From NCBI RefSeq assembly GCF_001746915.1, contig NZ_MJGC01000047.1, positions 1 to 64,000 on the forward strand: DNA of 64,000 nt, written 5' to 3'. The notes under the pieces are model-generated. The model ran no database searches. It was not told where the DNA came from and worked only from the letters and a program-made list of their open reading frames with translations. Position 1 is the stretch's first letter, and every line of letters starts with the position of its first letter. Shown in pieces: positions 45,183 to 55,792 of the stretch. This DNA comes from Desertifilum tharense IPPAS B-1220 (GTDB taxonomy: Bacteria; Cyanobacteriota; Cyanobacteriia; Cyanobacteriales; Desertifilaceae). Made by a program: the position numbers and the translations under genes.

Positions 45183-45492
45183 AAAGTGCTGAGTGCTGAG
45201 TGGGAAGTGAGTTCCGAGTTCCGAGTTCCGAGTTCTGAGTAGGGAAGAGAGTGTTGAGTCTAAAGTTTCGAGTTCCGAGAAGTGTGGTAGCCAGTGGGAA
45301 GAGAGTGTTGAGTCTAAAGTTCCGAGTTCCGAGAAGTGTGGTAGTCAGTCAGTATTTACCCCTTTTTCCCCCAACTCCCAACTCCTAACTCCCAACTCCT
45401 AACTCCCAACTCCCTTCTTTCCCCAACCCCTAACTCCCAATTCCCAACTCCCTTCTTCCCCCAACCCCTAACTCCCAATTCCCAACTCCCTT
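45175..45492. repeat. Composite heptamer repeat block (reverse layout to cobN insert)
   Basis: Left arm: GAGTGCT and GAGTTCC units, then a 54-bp module present twice (from 45242 and 45296). The second copy runs into a stretch (45294-45360) equal to the complement of the cobN insert centre. Right arm: CCAACTC units up to 45492. It fills the gap between the kinase and chlD stops. Confidence 0.85.
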
Positions 45493-45496
45493 CCCC

Positions 45497-47479
45497 TCAG
45501 CGGGCTTTCATATCTGCGATCGCGCTACGGGTGACGCTGGCAAGGGCTTGATCGGTTGCTTTCGGCAAATGATAATACTTGCCGGCCGCAGTTTGGGCCA
45601 ACTCCTTAGCAAAGCCTGTGGAAATAAACTTATTTTCCGTATCAATCACCAACAGTTGAATCCCCAAAGCCCGAATTTTGGCAGCAACATCCAATAACTC
45701 GCCCTTAATATCCGGCTTCGTTCCCTCCTCCATCGGTTCGCCCAAAGACCGGGCTAAGGGAATATTACTCCGTCCGTCGGTAATTGCCACAATCACCACC
45801 TGACCAATATCCCCCGACTGTTGGGCATTCATCCCCACGCGCACCGCCGTGGTTAGCCCATGCGCCAAGGGGGAACCGCCGCCGCAAGGCATCACTTCCA
45901 AGCGCCGACGGGCTGTCGTAATTGAACGGGTGGGAGGAAGCAGAACCTCCGCCTGTTCGCCTCGGAACGGAATTAAAGAGACCATATCCCGATTTTGATA
46001 CGCTTCCGTCAGCAGTTGCATGACGGCCCCTTTCGCTGACTGCATCCGGTTGAGGGCCATCGATCCGGAAGCATCTACTAAAAAGACAACTAAAGCCCCA
46101 GCTTTGCGAACGAGGCGTTTGGCGCGAATATCGCCCGATTCTACAATCACGCGGCGGTTGGGTTGGCGTTCTCTGCGGGCTTTCTGATAGGGGGCGGCAG
46201 CCCGAAGGGTGGCATCAACTGCGATCCGCTTGACTTTCCCCTTGGGTAACATGGGTTTAACGTAGCGTCCGCGATCGTCTGAAAAGATGATGCTGCGACT
46301 CCCCGACTTACCGCGCCGTTGGGTCATTTGAGCAAAGTATAAGACGCTTTCATCGAGAATTACGCCTTCGGGATCGAAAACAAACTCTTCAGGAATGCTA
46401 GTGGGTTCTTCCTCCGGTGGGGGTTCCTGGTCTTGTTCTTCTTCCTCTTCCTGTTCGTCCTGTTCCTGTTCCGACTGTTCCGGCGGGGGTGGCGGTGGAG
46501 GGGGCGGCGGTGGGGCTTCCGGTGGGGTGGGAATGACTGTGGCGCGAGGAACGATCGCGAGTTCGACGGCGCGGCGCAGGTCTTCAGCAATGACGGAATT
46601 GCGGCCATCTAAAGCAGCGCAAGCTTTGGCGACGCGGACGGCAAACAGTTCGGCCCGGTGGCCTTGAACGCCGGCCCGAATGGCTTCTTCCACTAAATAT
46701 TGAATTTGGCTAGGTTGAATTTTGACTTCTTTGACCCATTCCCGCGCCAGGATGATCTGGGTTTTGAGGTTATCGGTATCTTCTGCGTATTGTTGAAGGA
46801 AGGCTTGGGGAGAGGTACTGTAGGCGATGGCTTGGTCTACCGCTTGGACGCGTTCGTCGAGTCCTAAAACGCCATCGGCGGAAAGGGTGATGGCGATGCG
46901 GTCGAGGAGGTGTTCCCGTAGCGGGCCTTCTTCGGGATTATAGGTGGCAATCAGGATGGCTTGGCAAGGATGTTCAAAGCTGATGCCTTCTCGTTCGATC
47001 AGGTTGCGACCTTCGGAAATGACGCTGAGAAGTTGGTTGCTGATTTGGTCGTCTAGTAGGTTAATTTCATCGACGTAGAGGACGCCGCGATGGGCGGAGG
47101 CGAGTAACCCCGGTTGAAAGACGGTTTCCCCCTGTTTGACTGATTTTTCGACATCTACGGAACCGAGGAGACGGTCTTCCGTGACGCCGAGGGGGATTTG
47201 AATAAAGGGGGCGGGGATAATTTCGGTGGGGGGTTGAGAGGGATCGAGGGCGGGGTCTTCGTTGTAGGGGGACTCTGGGATGACTTCAATGGGGGGAAGC
47301 AGGGCATGTAGGGCGCGGGCCATTACAGATTTGGCCGTTCCTCGCCGTCCCGCGATCGCAACGCCCCCTAAACCGGGATCGATGGCTGCTAGCAGCAGGG
47401 CGATTTTGATGGCTTCTTGACCAACAACGGCGGTCAGGGGAAAGGTAGAAATAGAAGACGGAGATGAAACAGCGCTCAT
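45497..47479 (-). CDS. chlD: Magnesium chelatase subunit ChlD
   Basis: AAA+ subunit that with ChlI drives Mg insertion into protoporphyrin IX by ChlH. 660 residues. N-terminal ChlI-like AAA domain (about 10-310) has G-R-R-G-T-A-K-S in place of a canonical P-loop, as in ChlD. A Pro-rich then acidic linker follows (about 318-362). A C-terminal von Willebrand A domain has the metal site D-A-S-G-S-M near 467-472. Single gene unit. It may also serve CobN, since no CobS/CobT was seen; that is inference. Confidence 0.95.
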   Translation of the reverse strand: MSAVSSPSSISTFPLTAVVGQEAIKIALLLAAIDPGLGGVAIAGRRGTAKSVMARALHALLPPIEVIPESPYNEDPALDPSQPPTEIIPAPFIQIPLGVTEDRLLGSVDVEKSVKQGETVFQPGLLASAHRGVLYVDEINLLDDQISNQLLSVISEGRNLIEREGISFEHPCQAILIATYNPEEGPLREHLLDRIAITLSADGVLGLDERVQAVDQAIAYSTSPQAFLQQYAEDTDNLKTQIILAREWVKEVKIQPSQIQYLVEEAIRAGVQGHRAELFAVRVAKACAALDGRNSVIAEDLRRAVELAIVPRATVIPTPPEAPPPPPPPPPPPEQSEQEQDEQEEEEEQDQEPPPEEEPTSIPEEFVFDPEGVILDESVLYFAQMTQRRGKSGSRSIIFSDDRGRYVKPMLPKGKVKRIAVDATLRAAAPYQKARRERQPNRRVIVESGDIRAKRLVRKAGALVVFLVDASGSMALNRMQSAKGAVMQLLTEAYQNRDMVSLIPFRGEQAEVLLPPTRSITTARRRLEVMPCGGGSPLAHGLTTAVRVGMNAQQSGDIGQVVIVAITDGRSNIPLARSLGEPMEEGTKPDIKGELLDVAAKIRALGIQLLVIDTENKFISTGFAKELAQTAAGKYYHLPKATDQALASVTRSAIADMKAR

Positions 47480-47559
47480 GAGCGGTGGGGGTACAAGTCA
47501 CTGTTTCTCAGCATACCAAGTCTTCTGACCGAAAGTTGATGAAAAATGCCAGGGTCGCT

Positions 47560-47790
47560 TTAGAAAAATCCGTTTGAGGTTTCGCTATCGGAATGGACGA
47601 CTTCTAACCAGCCGCGCTTGATGGCGTGGAAGAGGCGATCGATGAGGCTTACTTCTTCGGGGGTGAGGTCTATGTGGGAGAGGGTGAGTTGCAGTCGATG
47701 AATGTCGGTTTGAGAAATTTTTCCGGCGCTATAAATGGAGGAAAATTTTTCAGCAATGGTTTCTCTGGGGAGGATGTATGGGCTATCCAT
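47560..47790 (-). CDS. Small conserved cyanobacterial protein, unknown
   Basis: 76 residues, helical, with the pattern I-S-Q-T-D-I-H-R-L-Q-L-T-L and E-E-V-S-L-I-D-R-L-F-H-A-I-K-R-G-W-L-E-V-V. It looks like a family of small cyanobacterial proteins of unknown role that share a helix-rich D-R-L core. No signal or membrane segment. It lies alone between chlD and a sensor kinase gene on the same strand. Confidence 0.65.
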   Translation of the reverse strand: MDSPYILPRETIAEKFSSIYSAGKISQTDIHRLQLTLSHIDLTPEEVSLIDRLFHAIKRGWLEVVHSDSETSNGFF

Positions 47791-47932
47791 AAAAGTTTCT
47801 CTGGTGACTCAAGTCCAGGCGCTATTGTTACTAATCTTGATAATAGACAGCATAGAGGAGGCGACTGGTTTTTTGAAACCGGAAAATCCTAGATTTCTGT
47901 ATCCGTAGTTCCGCTTACGGGAGATCCGTAGA

Positions 47933-49363
47933 TTAACTCAGTGGAAGAGAAATCGTGAATGTGCTGCCTTCTTCTAGCTTGGAGGTGAGACTGACTCGCC
48001 CTCCCATGCCTTCAACAAAGGCTTGGACGATGGAGAGACCTAGACCAATGCCTCCGGTGTTGCGACAGCGGGCTTCGTCTACTCGATAAAATCGCTCGAA
48101 TAAACGGGCTTGATGGTGTAGGGCAATGCCACATCCTCGATCGCAAATTTGTAAGGTTGCCGTTTCACGATCGCAATCGAGTTTGATCGTAATGGGGGTT
48201 TGTGGCTTTGAATACTGTACAGCATTATCGACTAAATTTAGAATGGCTTTCTTGAGGCGATCGCGATCGGCTCTAATTTCAATGTTGGGGCGAGTGGCTT
48301 GAATTTCTAAATGGCGGCTGCTGCATAACTGGGCCATTTCTACGACTTCTAATACGAGGTCGTTAAGGACGATTCTGGTGAGTTGAAAGTGCATTTGCCC
48401 GCTATCGGCTCTGGCTAAATCCAGCAGGTCTTGTAAAATTTGAATGGTGCGATCGGCTTCGCCAACGGCAATGGTCAGGGCTTCTTTTTGGGGTTCTGTG
48501 AGGTTTTGACTGCGGCGCAGCAGGCTTTGTAAATACCCTTGTACTAAGGTGAGGGGGGTGCGGAGTTCGTGGGAAATGTTGCTGACAAATTGACGCTGTT
48601 GTTCCCAAGCTTCGGATAAGCGAGACAGCATTAAGTCGAGGGTATGGGCAAGTTCTTTGACTTCTGTGGGGGCTTGTTCGAGTTGGAGGCGGGCTTTACC
48701 TAAGTCGGCGGCACCGATGGAACGGGTTGCTTGACTCATTTGACACAAAGGTTGTAGCGATCGCCGGACGTACCAGGCAATGACGAGGGTAATTAGGGCG
48801 ATCGCGCCTAGGGTGGTGACGCCTAAATGCCGAGTCATTTCATCTAACATGAGGCGATCGGAAGTAATGTCTTTGGCAATATAAAAGGTGCCTAAATTTT
48901 GACCGCGCACCATTAGGGGATAGCCACATCCGGCAAAGTAAGCGCCATCTAAGGCAAAAACTTCGGGTTTGGTGATGGCTTCTTCGTTGGAGATAAAGCT
49001 GGCAATATTGCGATCGCCCCCCCAATTTATAACCTGAGATTGCGCTAGCCGCGTTCCATCCGGGCGATTAATCCAGACAATCCAGTTTTCGGCGCTGAGT
49101 TCGTCGATGGTTCGTTGCAAGCTTTCTTCTACGGGAAGTTGGCGGCTATACAGATCGATATCGCGGGGAAACCGACGGGCAATATATTGCAGGTTTTGTT
49201 TGTGGGTGGCAATTAACTGGCGCTGCATTTGCCAACTCGTCCAGATGGCAACGCTACCCAAACCCAAGGTTGTGACAATCGCAATTCCCGCCGTTAAGCG
49301 GAATTGCAAGGAAAATAAGTCAATTTGAGGTCGGCGAGTCAACCAAGGGGGCAGCAATTTCAT
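47933..49363 (-). CDS. Membrane sensor histidine kinase (ManS-like)
   Basis: 476 residues. Two membrane segments (about 24-45 and 178-200) enclose a periplasmic domain of about 130 residues. A HAMP linker follows, then HisKA with S-H-E-L-R-T-P-L near 263 and HATPase (N-L-V-D-N-A-V-Q-Y, D-R-G-C-G-I, G-I-G-L-G-L-S-I). Architecture and several segments resemble the Mn2+ sensor ManS of Synechocystis, but I cannot verify orthology. No response regulator is adjacent. The frame is clean with one ATG start. Confidence 0.85.
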   Translation of the reverse strand: MKLLPPWLTRRPQIDLFSLQFRLTAGIAIVTTLGLGSVAIWTSWQMQRQLIATHKQNLQYIARRFPRDIDLYSRQLPVEESLQRTIDELSAENWIVWINRPDGTRLAQSQVINWGGDRNIASFISNEEAITKPEVFALDGAYFAGCGYPLMVRGQNLGTFYIAKDITSDRLMLDEMTRHLGVTTLGAIALITLVIAWYVRRSLQPLCQMSQATRSIGAADLGKARLQLEQAPTEVKELAHTLDLMLSRLSEAWEQQRQFVSNISHELRTPLTLVQGYLQSLLRRSQNLTEPQKEALTIAVGEADRTIQILQDLLDLARADSGQMHFQLTRIVLNDLVLEVVEMAQLCSSRHLEIQATRPNIEIRADRDRLKKAILNLVDNAVQYSKPQTPITIKLDCDRETATLQICDRGCGIALHHQARLFERFYRVDEARCRNTGGIGLGLSIVQAFVEGMGGRVSLTSKLEEGSTFTISLPLS

Positions 49364-50466
49364 GAATGGCAGCGAGGGAATGTAGGTTTTCGCAAGGATT
49401 TGTCAGCAATTGCGGTGTTTTTACCCTAACAGGGAATTCTGAGAAAACCCTGATAGGTGGGTGAATGCAGGTTGAGTTGAGGGGGGTTAGCTATTCGTTA
49501 TTTCTGAGATCGGTCACTTTTTTCTCAGTTCAGTTGAATAATGTCATGAATTTTAGAACAGGTTGTTATTTCTTGAACCCTGTACGATCTCGCCCACTCA
49601 GTATATAATAATTAAGAGGCTGCTACGCATATAAGCCATTAAATGTTATTTTTTATACCTTTTTTTAAGGTTTGCACGACTGCTACTTGAGCCGACGATC
49701 GCAATAAATCCTTATTAGATAAGCTTTTCTAATTCCTTCATTGGCTCCGAGGGCGAATTCCTCCAATCGACTCGCCCATATTTTCCGGAGGAGCGGGATA
49801 TCAAACGATACATGAAGGTTAAAAGTGAGGAAGCGGTTGCGGGGAAAAATGACCCAAAAGCGATCGCCCCCTTGGCAAAATATTCCGGGTTACAGATAGA
49901 AATAACTTATATAAAAGATTGGCGATCGGAGCGTCTTTGCGGGCGAAAACAGGCATAAATAAAGGCTAGGCGGACATTTCCCGATGCAGCACTTGCGGGT
50001 AAGCGATTTGATGGGTTGCAGCTCCACCTGTGCCAGGAATCAATTATTTGGTAAAATTTTCAGGGATCGCGTCTAGAGCAAGCAACCCAAAGTATGGGGA
50101 ACGCGCTAAAGTTGCATCAGGGCGGATATGGGTACGGCTAAAATAAGCGAGTATCGCGACGAACACTCTCTCCATCATCAAGTTTTGAGAGTTCTGCACA
50201 GAAGTCTCTAAATTAAAAGGTCTGCCCCAATTCGGGAGTTAGGCAAATGTATGTATAAACAATAAAAGAATCTACCGAAAAGATGGGTTTGAGCTAGGGT
50301 GGGAAGGGAAAAATGCAAAAGGCGCGATCGCTCCATCAGCTCCATCCATTCAATTCCAAAACCGCTCACCCACTGGCAACTCAGTCAAATGCCTCATTCA
50401 CTGAAATTTCCATTCAACAGGCAAAATAGTAAGAGTCTGGCTTCATCACAAGTAACTGAACAACCA
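49364..50466. other. 1.1-kb region without a clear gene
   Basis: Long by the standard of this window. Seen in it: a TATAAT box at 49604-49609; a nested stem at 49744-49794 (GCTCC/GGAGC outside, GGGCGA/TCGCCC inside); a 48-codon ORF at 49812-49958 with no close ribosome site; and several G-C-rich short palindromes. It may hold a small RNA and the promoter of the receiver gene at 50467. No tRNA or known riboswitch was seen. Confidence 0.5.
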
Positions 50467-52266
50467 ATGACTAAAATTTTGGTGATAGAGGACGAAGAAC
50501 TCGTCAGAGCAAATATTCTGGAGATGTTAGAGGCTGAAGAGTTCGAGACAGTAGGTGCAGCAAATGGACAGGTGGGCGTGCAACTGGCAAAGCAGGAACT
50601 CCCCGATTTAATTCTGTGCGATGTGATGATGCCAGAGTTAGATGGGTATAGCGTTTTGAGTGCGTTGCGAGAGTTACCAGAAACCGCTTCTATCCCGTTT
50701 ATCTTTTTAACAGCCAAAGCCAGCAAATCGGATTTACGGGCGGGTATGGAACTGGGGGCGGATGATTATCTAACCAAGCCTTTTAGCCGGAATGAATTGC
50801 TCGGAGCGATCGCCACGCGCCTCGAAAAACAATCGCGATTGCGATCGCATTATACCCGCGCCCTACGCCAAGTTGCCGAACGCCTCAACCATATCGTTCA
50901 CTACGATAGTTTAACCAACCTTCCGAACCGCCTGCTTCTGCAAGAACGGTTTAATAGTATTTGTCAGTTGCTCGCAAATCCAGAGATGCAAAATGCTCCC
51001 ATTCCCATCTTTTTAGTGAGCCTCGATCGCTTTCATCGCATCCATGAAGCTTTAGAGCGACAAGTGGGAGAACTGTTGCTCAAAAATGTTGCCCAACGCC
51101 TTGCGGCTAGTCTAGACCCGCAGGATACAATCGCTCATATTAGTATCGATCAGTTTGCTTTAATTCTATCGCCTCGTTCTCAACATCGCCAGGATTTTCT
51201 AAAAAGTGTCGATCGCGTTGAAACCAACTCGCAATCTCCTAAATTAAAAGCCTTTTTTAAGGTTTTTGCCCAAGCCATCCTCGATCTATTCAAGCAACCT
51301 TTCTTGCTGGGGGCGCATGAAATTTTTATGACTGCCAGCATTGGCATTTCTATCTATGCCGAGGATGGCAAAGACCTAGATACCTTAATTAAAAGAGCCG
51401 ACTTAGCCCGCAAACAAGCTCAATCACATGGGGGCAATCAATATCAATTCTATCAAGCCGAAATGAAACCCATTAGCGTTGAAACGCTGGCGATAGAAAC
51501 CGATTTAAGAAGAGCGATTGTTGCCGATCAATTTCAAGTTCTCTATCAACCGCAAATTGACCTCAAAACCGGAGAAATTATCGGTGCTGAAGCTTTAATT
51601 CGCTGGCATCATCCCGAACGGGGTTTAATGTCTCCAGCTCAATTTATCCCAATTGCAGAGGAATCAGATTTAATTATTGCTCTAGGAGAGTGGGTTTTAC
51701 ATACGGCTTGCTCCCAGGGGAAAAAATGGCATGAATTAGGGCTAGAACCGATTAAAATTGCCGTTAATCTTTCAGCCCGACAATTTACACAAATTCATCT
51801 CAAACCGCGTCTATTAAAAATATTACAATCTACTGGATTTAATCCCAAATACCTAGAATTAGAAGTCACTGAAAGCGTTCTGGTGCAACATGTTTCTAGC
51901 ACCATTCAAATTATGAATGATTTGAAAGCTTTAGGCATTCAAATTTCTGTAGATGATTTTGGAACGGGGTATTCTTCGCTGATTTATCTGAAACAATTTC
52001 CCTTCGATACCTTAAAAATCGATCAACGCTTCGTCCGTAACTTAACCGCCGACTCGCGGGATGCAGCCATTACCTTAGCGATTATTCAAATGGCTCATAG
52101 CCTCAATCTGAAAGTCATCGCCGAAGGGGTAGAAACCGATGCAGAATTAGCGGTTTTGCGGCAAAATCAATGCGATGCCATTCAAGGCTACCTATTTAGT
52201 CGTCCCATTCCTGCCTGTGAGTTTGAAGTCTTTTTGAACACGCACAGAACGCTATACTCGCGTTAG
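50467..52266 (+). CDS. Receiver-GGDEF-EAL response regulator
   Basis: About 599 residues from ATG 50467 (MTKILVIEDEE); a longer frame from 50299 adds 56 residues of poor quality. Receiver domain (about 1-120) with E-D-E, L-C-D-V-M-M-P-E-L-D-G and T-K-P-F intact. The GGDEF domain has I-S-I-D-Q-F where the signature is expected, so it is probably catalytically dead. The EAL domain keeps E-A-L-I-R-W, D-D-F-G-T-G-Y-S-S and E-G-V-E-T, so c-di-GMP hydrolysis is likely. Phosphorylation may adjust phosphodiesterase activity. Confidence 0.9.
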   Translation: MTKILVIEDEELVRANILEMLEAEEFETVGAANGQVGVQLAKQELPDLILCDVMMPELDGYSVLSALRELPETASIPFIFLTAKASKSDLRAGMELGADDYLTKPFSRNELLGAIATRLEKQSRLRSHYTRALRQVAERLNHIVHYDSLTNLPNRLLLQERFNSICQLLANPEMQNAPIPIFLVSLDRFHRIHEALERQVGELLLKNVAQRLAASLDPQDTIAHISIDQFALILSPRSQHRQDFLKSVDRVETNSQSPKLKAFFKVFAQAILDLFKQPFLLGAHEIFMTASIGISIYAEDGKDLDTLIKRADLARKQAQSHGGNQYQFYQAEMKPISVETLAIETDLRRAIVADQFQVLYQPQIDLKTGEIIGAEALIRWHHPERGLMSPAQFIPIAEESDLIIALGEWVLHTACSQGKKWHELGLEPIKIAVNLSARQFTQIHLKPRLLKILQSTGFNPKYLELEVTESVLVQHVSSTIQIMNDLKALGIQISVDDFGTGYSSLIYLKQFPFDTLKIDQRFVRNLTADSRDAAITLAIIQMAHSLNLKVIAEGVETDAELAVLRQNQCDAIQGYLFSRPIPACEFEVFLNTHRTLYSR

Positions 52267-52306
52267 CGATCGCAACTCTCCATCCCTCCTTAACCCAAAC
52301 CCTAAA

Positions 52307-52336
52307 AAAGACAAGAGGGAAACCCCCTTGCCTTTA
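52307..52336 (-). terminator. Terminator of clpC (possibly bidirectional)
   Basis: The stem AAAGACAAGAGGG / CCCCCTTGCCTTT has two mismatches and a short loop, with a U-run on the minus strand (CTTTTTTAGG). It lies 22 bp beyond the clpC stop and 41 bp beyond the convergent EAL gene, so it may serve both. Confidence 0.8.
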
Positions 52337-52358
52337 TTGAACTTAGATCTAACTCTGA

Positions 52359-54827
52359 CTACTCTGGAGATTTGGTCAGTAAAGGCTGTTGATTGCCAGC
52401 CAGAACCTTCACTTGTCCGCCTTCATCCACATCAACCACGGCGGTATCGCCTTCTTTAATGCGGCCTGAGAGGATTTCTTCAGCCAGACTATCTTCTAAC
52501 AAGCGCATGATGGCGCGACGCAGCGGACGGGCCCCGTAACTGGGGTTATAGCCTTCTTCAACCAGGCGTTCCTTGAAGCGTTCGGTAACTTCTAAGGTAA
52601 TTCCTTGTTCGGTCAGGCGGCCAAAGACTTCCTTGAGCATGATGATCGCGATTTCCTTGACCTCTTCCTTGCTCAATTGGCGGAAGACGATGATTTCATC
52701 TAGACGGTTGAGGAACTCTGGGCGGAAGTATTGCTTGAGTTCTTCGTTGACTAGGCTGCGAATGCGGTTGTATTGTGCGTCTGCTTGGTTTTCAGCAAAC
52801 TCAAATCCTAAACCACCGCCACCTTTTTCAATCACCTTAGACCCAATGTTCGAGGTCATGATTAACAAGGTGTTCTTGAAGTCTACCGTGCGACCCTTGG
52901 CATCGGTTAAGCGACCGTCTTCTAAGATTTGCAGAAGCATATTGAAGACATCGGGGTGCGCTTTTTCGATTTCGTCGAACAGCACGACGGTATAGGGACG
53001 GCGACGGACGGCTTCGGTGAGTTGTCCGCCTTCGTTGTAGCCGACGTAACCCGGAGGCGAACCAATCAGTTTGCTGACGGTGTGACGCTCCATATACTCA
53101 GACATATCGAGGCGAATCATCGCTTCTTCCGAACCGAAGAAGTAGGACGCTAAGGACTTGGTGAGTTCTGTTTTACCCACCCCAGTTGGCCCGGAGAAGA
53201 TGAAACTTGCAATCGGACGGTTGGGGTTCTTTAAGCCGACTCTGGCGCGACGAATGGCGCGAGAAACGGCTTTGACGGCCTCTTCTTGACCGATGAGCCG
53301 CTGATGCAAGGTGTCTTCCATGTGCAACAGTTTCTCGGACTCAGACTCGGTGAGTTTGTTCACCGGAACGCCTGTCCAGGACGCGACGATTTGGGCAATA
53401 TCTTCCTCTGTCACTTGAGGAGAATCGCTCGGTTCGGTCGCGTTGTCTTTTTTGTTAGCTGCGATCGCGCGAATTTGGGCTTTAATTTCCATTTCGCGAT
53501 CGCGCAGTTCCCCAGCCCGGTCAAAATCTTGAGCGCGAACCGCGTCATCTTTTTGTTTGAGGACTTGGCGCAACTCCTTATCGAGTTCCTTGGCTTGTGG
53601 GGGTAACTGAGAATTAATCAGGCGCACCCGCGATCCAGCTTCATCAATTAAGTCAATCGCTTTATCGGGGAGGTAGCGGTCGGAGATATAACGATCCGAC
53701 AACTTCGCCGCCGCTTCTAAAGCCATATCGGTAATCTTCAGCTTGTGGTGCTGCTCGTAGCGCTCGCGCAGACCATGTAAGATTTCGATGGTTTCATCGA
53801 CTGTGGGTTCGCCCACCATTACGGGCTGGAAGCGCCGTTCTAAAGCGGCATCCCGTTCGATGTGCTTGCGGTATTCATCGAGGGTGGTCGCCCCAATACA
53901 CTGCAATTCACCTCTGGCTAAGGCGGGTTTGAGGATGTTGGCGGCATCAATTGCCCCTTCTGCGGCCCCGGCACCAATCAGGGTGTGAACCTCATCGATT
54001 ACCAGAATGACATTCCCGGCTTGACGAATCTCATCCATGATTTTCTTGAGGCGTTCTTCAAACTCCCCGCGATATTTGGTTCCTGCAACCAGCAACCCAA
54101 TATCAAGGGTGACAACGCGCTTTTCTTCCAGGATATCGGGGACATCGTTGTTGGCGATCCGTTGGGCCAAGCCTTCGGCGATCGCGGTTTTCCCCACCCC
54201 CGGTTCCCCAATCAAAACGGGGTTATTCTTGGTCCGACGACCGAGAATTTGGATCACCCGTTCAATTTCTTTTTGCCGGCCGACCACGGGATCGAGCTTG
54301 CCCTCACCCGCCATCTGCGTTAGATTTGAGCCAAACTCATCCAACGTTGGCGTTTTGGTGCGACCCGAACTGGCTCCCGGCGTCACCTCGCTGGTTTCGC
54401 CGAGCATCCGAATTACTTGCGTCCGCACTTTCGACAAGTCTACTCCCAGATTTTCCAGGACTCTAGCAGCGACCCCTTCTCCTTCGCGGATGAGTCCTAG
54501 AAGCAGGTGTTCGGTGCCAATATAGTTATGTCCCAGTTGACGAGCTTCTTCGAGCGACAGTTCGAGAACGCGCTTGGCTCTGGGCGTAAACGGAATTTCA
54601 ACCGCGACAAAACCGGAACCCCGACCAATGATTTTCTCAACCTCAATTCGAGCGTCTTTGAGATTGACCCCCATTGATTTGAGTACCTTGGCGGCGACGC
54701 CGGTTCCTTCTCCGATTAGACCCAAGAGGATCTGTTCTGTACCTACGAAGTTATGACCCAGGCGGCGAGCTTCCTCCTGAGCCAGCATGATTACTTTAAT
54801 AGCTTTTTCTGTGAAGCGTTCAAACAT
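52359..54827 (-). CDS. clpC: ATP-dependent Clp protease ATPase subunit ClpC
   Basis: Hsp100 unfoldase that feeds substrates to ClpP and is essential in cyanobacteria. 822 residues. Two N-terminal Clp repeats (about 1-145), first AAA with G-E-P-G-V-G-K-T near 209, a UVR/M domain (about 425-465), second AAA with G-P-T-G-V-G-K-T near 550, and the D2 small domain at the end. The start [12 protein letters not shown] is typical. Strong terminator downstream. Single gene. Confidence 0.97.
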   Translation of the reverse strand: MFERFTEKAIKVIMLAQEEARRLGHNFVGTEQILLGLIGEGTGVAAKVLKSMGVNLKDARIEVEKIIGRGSGFVAVEIPFTPRAKRVLELSLEEARQLGHNYIGTEHLLLGLIREGEGVAARVLENLGVDLSKVRTQVIRMLGETSEVTPGASSGRTKTPTLDEFGSNLTQMAGEGKLDPVVGRQKEIERVIQILGRRTKNNPVLIGEPGVGKTAIAEGLAQRIANNDVPDILEEKRVVTLDIGLLVAGTKYRGEFEERLKKIMDEIRQAGNVILVIDEVHTLIGAGAAEGAIDAANILKPALARGELQCIGATTLDEYRKHIERDAALERRFQPVMVGEPTVDETIEILHGLRERYEQHHKLKITDMALEAAAKLSDRYISDRYLPDKAIDLIDEAGSRVRLINSQLPPQAKELDKELRQVLKQKDDAVRAQDFDRAGELRDREMEIKAQIRAIAANKKDNATEPSDSPQVTEEDIAQIVASWTGVPVNKLTESESEKLLHMEDTLHQRLIGQEEAVKAVSRAIRRARVGLKNPNRPIASFIFSGPTGVGKTELTKSLASYFFGSEEAMIRLDMSEYMERHTVSKLIGSPPGYVGYNEGGQLTEAVRRRPYTVVLFDEIEKAHPDVFNMLLQILEDGRLTDAKGRTVDFKNTLLIMTSNIGSKVIEKGGGGLGFEFAENQADAQYNRIRSLVNEELKQYFRPEFLNRLDEIIVFRQLSKEEVKEIAIIMLKEVFGRLTEQGITLEVTERFKERLVEEGYNPSYGARPLRRAIMRLLEDSLAEEILSGRIKEGDTAVVDVDEGGQVKVLAGNQQPLLTKSPE

Positions 54828-55039
54828 GGCGTCTTTCCATCACCTGCTGCGTGCCGGTACGCTGATTTTAGCATAGGGAAATCCTACGGCTGTTACCCTA
54901 AAGAACGACCGTTACAAGCGGGGTTTCCGTACCGGGCAATCTGATGGAGATCGCTTACAATCCCGGATCGCCGTCCCCCAGAAAGCCTTGAGCGTGTTTT
55001 TCGGGGGATCGCCTTGACCTTTGCCGACAAATCTAAAGA

Positions 55040-55657
55040 TTATACCGGGGGGCTGATGCCAGTGAAGGGATCTTCGTTGAGTTGCCAGCAGTGGTGGTTG
55101 AGGCGATCGCGAATTTCCGTTTGCCAATGGCTGAGTTGTTGTTCAAATTCAGGTTGATGCAGTCCTCCTCGCCACAAGATTAAAGCATCTTCTTCCGGAT
55201 CTTTGTAGTAGCGCCGCCGTCGCCCTGCGACTGCAAAGCCAAATTTCTCATATAAACGCACTGCGGCTTGATTAGAAGCTCGGACTTCTAGGGTGGCTCG
55301 TTCTAGAGCGCGATCGCGAGCCACTTTGAGCAAGCTGTACAGCAGGACTTGTCCTAACCCTTGAGCGCGGTAATCGGGATGGACTGCCACAATTGTAATA
55401 TGGGCTTCTTCTAAAATTGCCCAAAAACAGCCTAGCCCTAACAGTTGGGAAGGCACTCCCCAGAGGGTTTCCGGCAAATCGGGGGGATCGATAGGCGCTT
55501 GAGGCACTTGCACCAGACCCAACAGCACGCTATTGGGGCTTAACAACTCGCGCTGGTAGCCCTCAGCCGTCCACAATTGTCCAAAGCACAATCGATCTAG
55601 CTCCACAATGGCTGGCAAATTTTCCAGCATCAGCGATCGCATTTCAATAGAATTCAT
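55040..55657 (-). CDS. rimI: RimI-type protein N-acetyltransferase
   Basis: 205 residues. GNAT fold with acetyl-CoA loop Y-R-A-Q-G-L-G-Q-V-L-L near residue 96, then L-E-V-R-A-S-N-Q-A-A-V-R-L-Y-E-K-F-G-F, the RimI hallmark. RimI acetylates the N-terminus of ribosomal protein S18 in E. coli. Here it is longer than E. coli RimI (148 residues), with an insert near 50-75 and a C-terminal extension of about 40, common in cyanobacterial members. Divergent from lysA. Confidence 0.85.
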   Translation of the reverse strand: MNSIEMRSLMLENLPAIVELDRLCFGQLWTAEGYQRELLSPNSVLLGLVQVPQAPIDPPDLPETLWGVPSQLLGLGCFWAILEEAHITIVAVHPDYRAQGLGQVLLYSLLKVARDRALERATLEVRASNQAAVRLYEKFGFAVAGRRRRYYKDPEEDALILWRGGLHQPEFEQQLSHWQTEIRDRLNHHCWQLNEDPFTGISPPV

Positions 55658-55792
55658 AGCGCAACGACACCCGCATTAGAGATGTATCTTCTCATTGGGG
55701 GTGCTTTCAAAGCGCAATTTCCAATTCCCTAGGCTAATTTGCGATCGCATCAGGGACAATGGACAATGGAAAACCACATCAAAACCCCAACT

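Noticed and set aside
49812..49958. 48-codon ORF as a firm gene
   Set aside because: The nearest purine-rich site is about 20 nt away, and no family is recognised. It is kept only as part of the region note.
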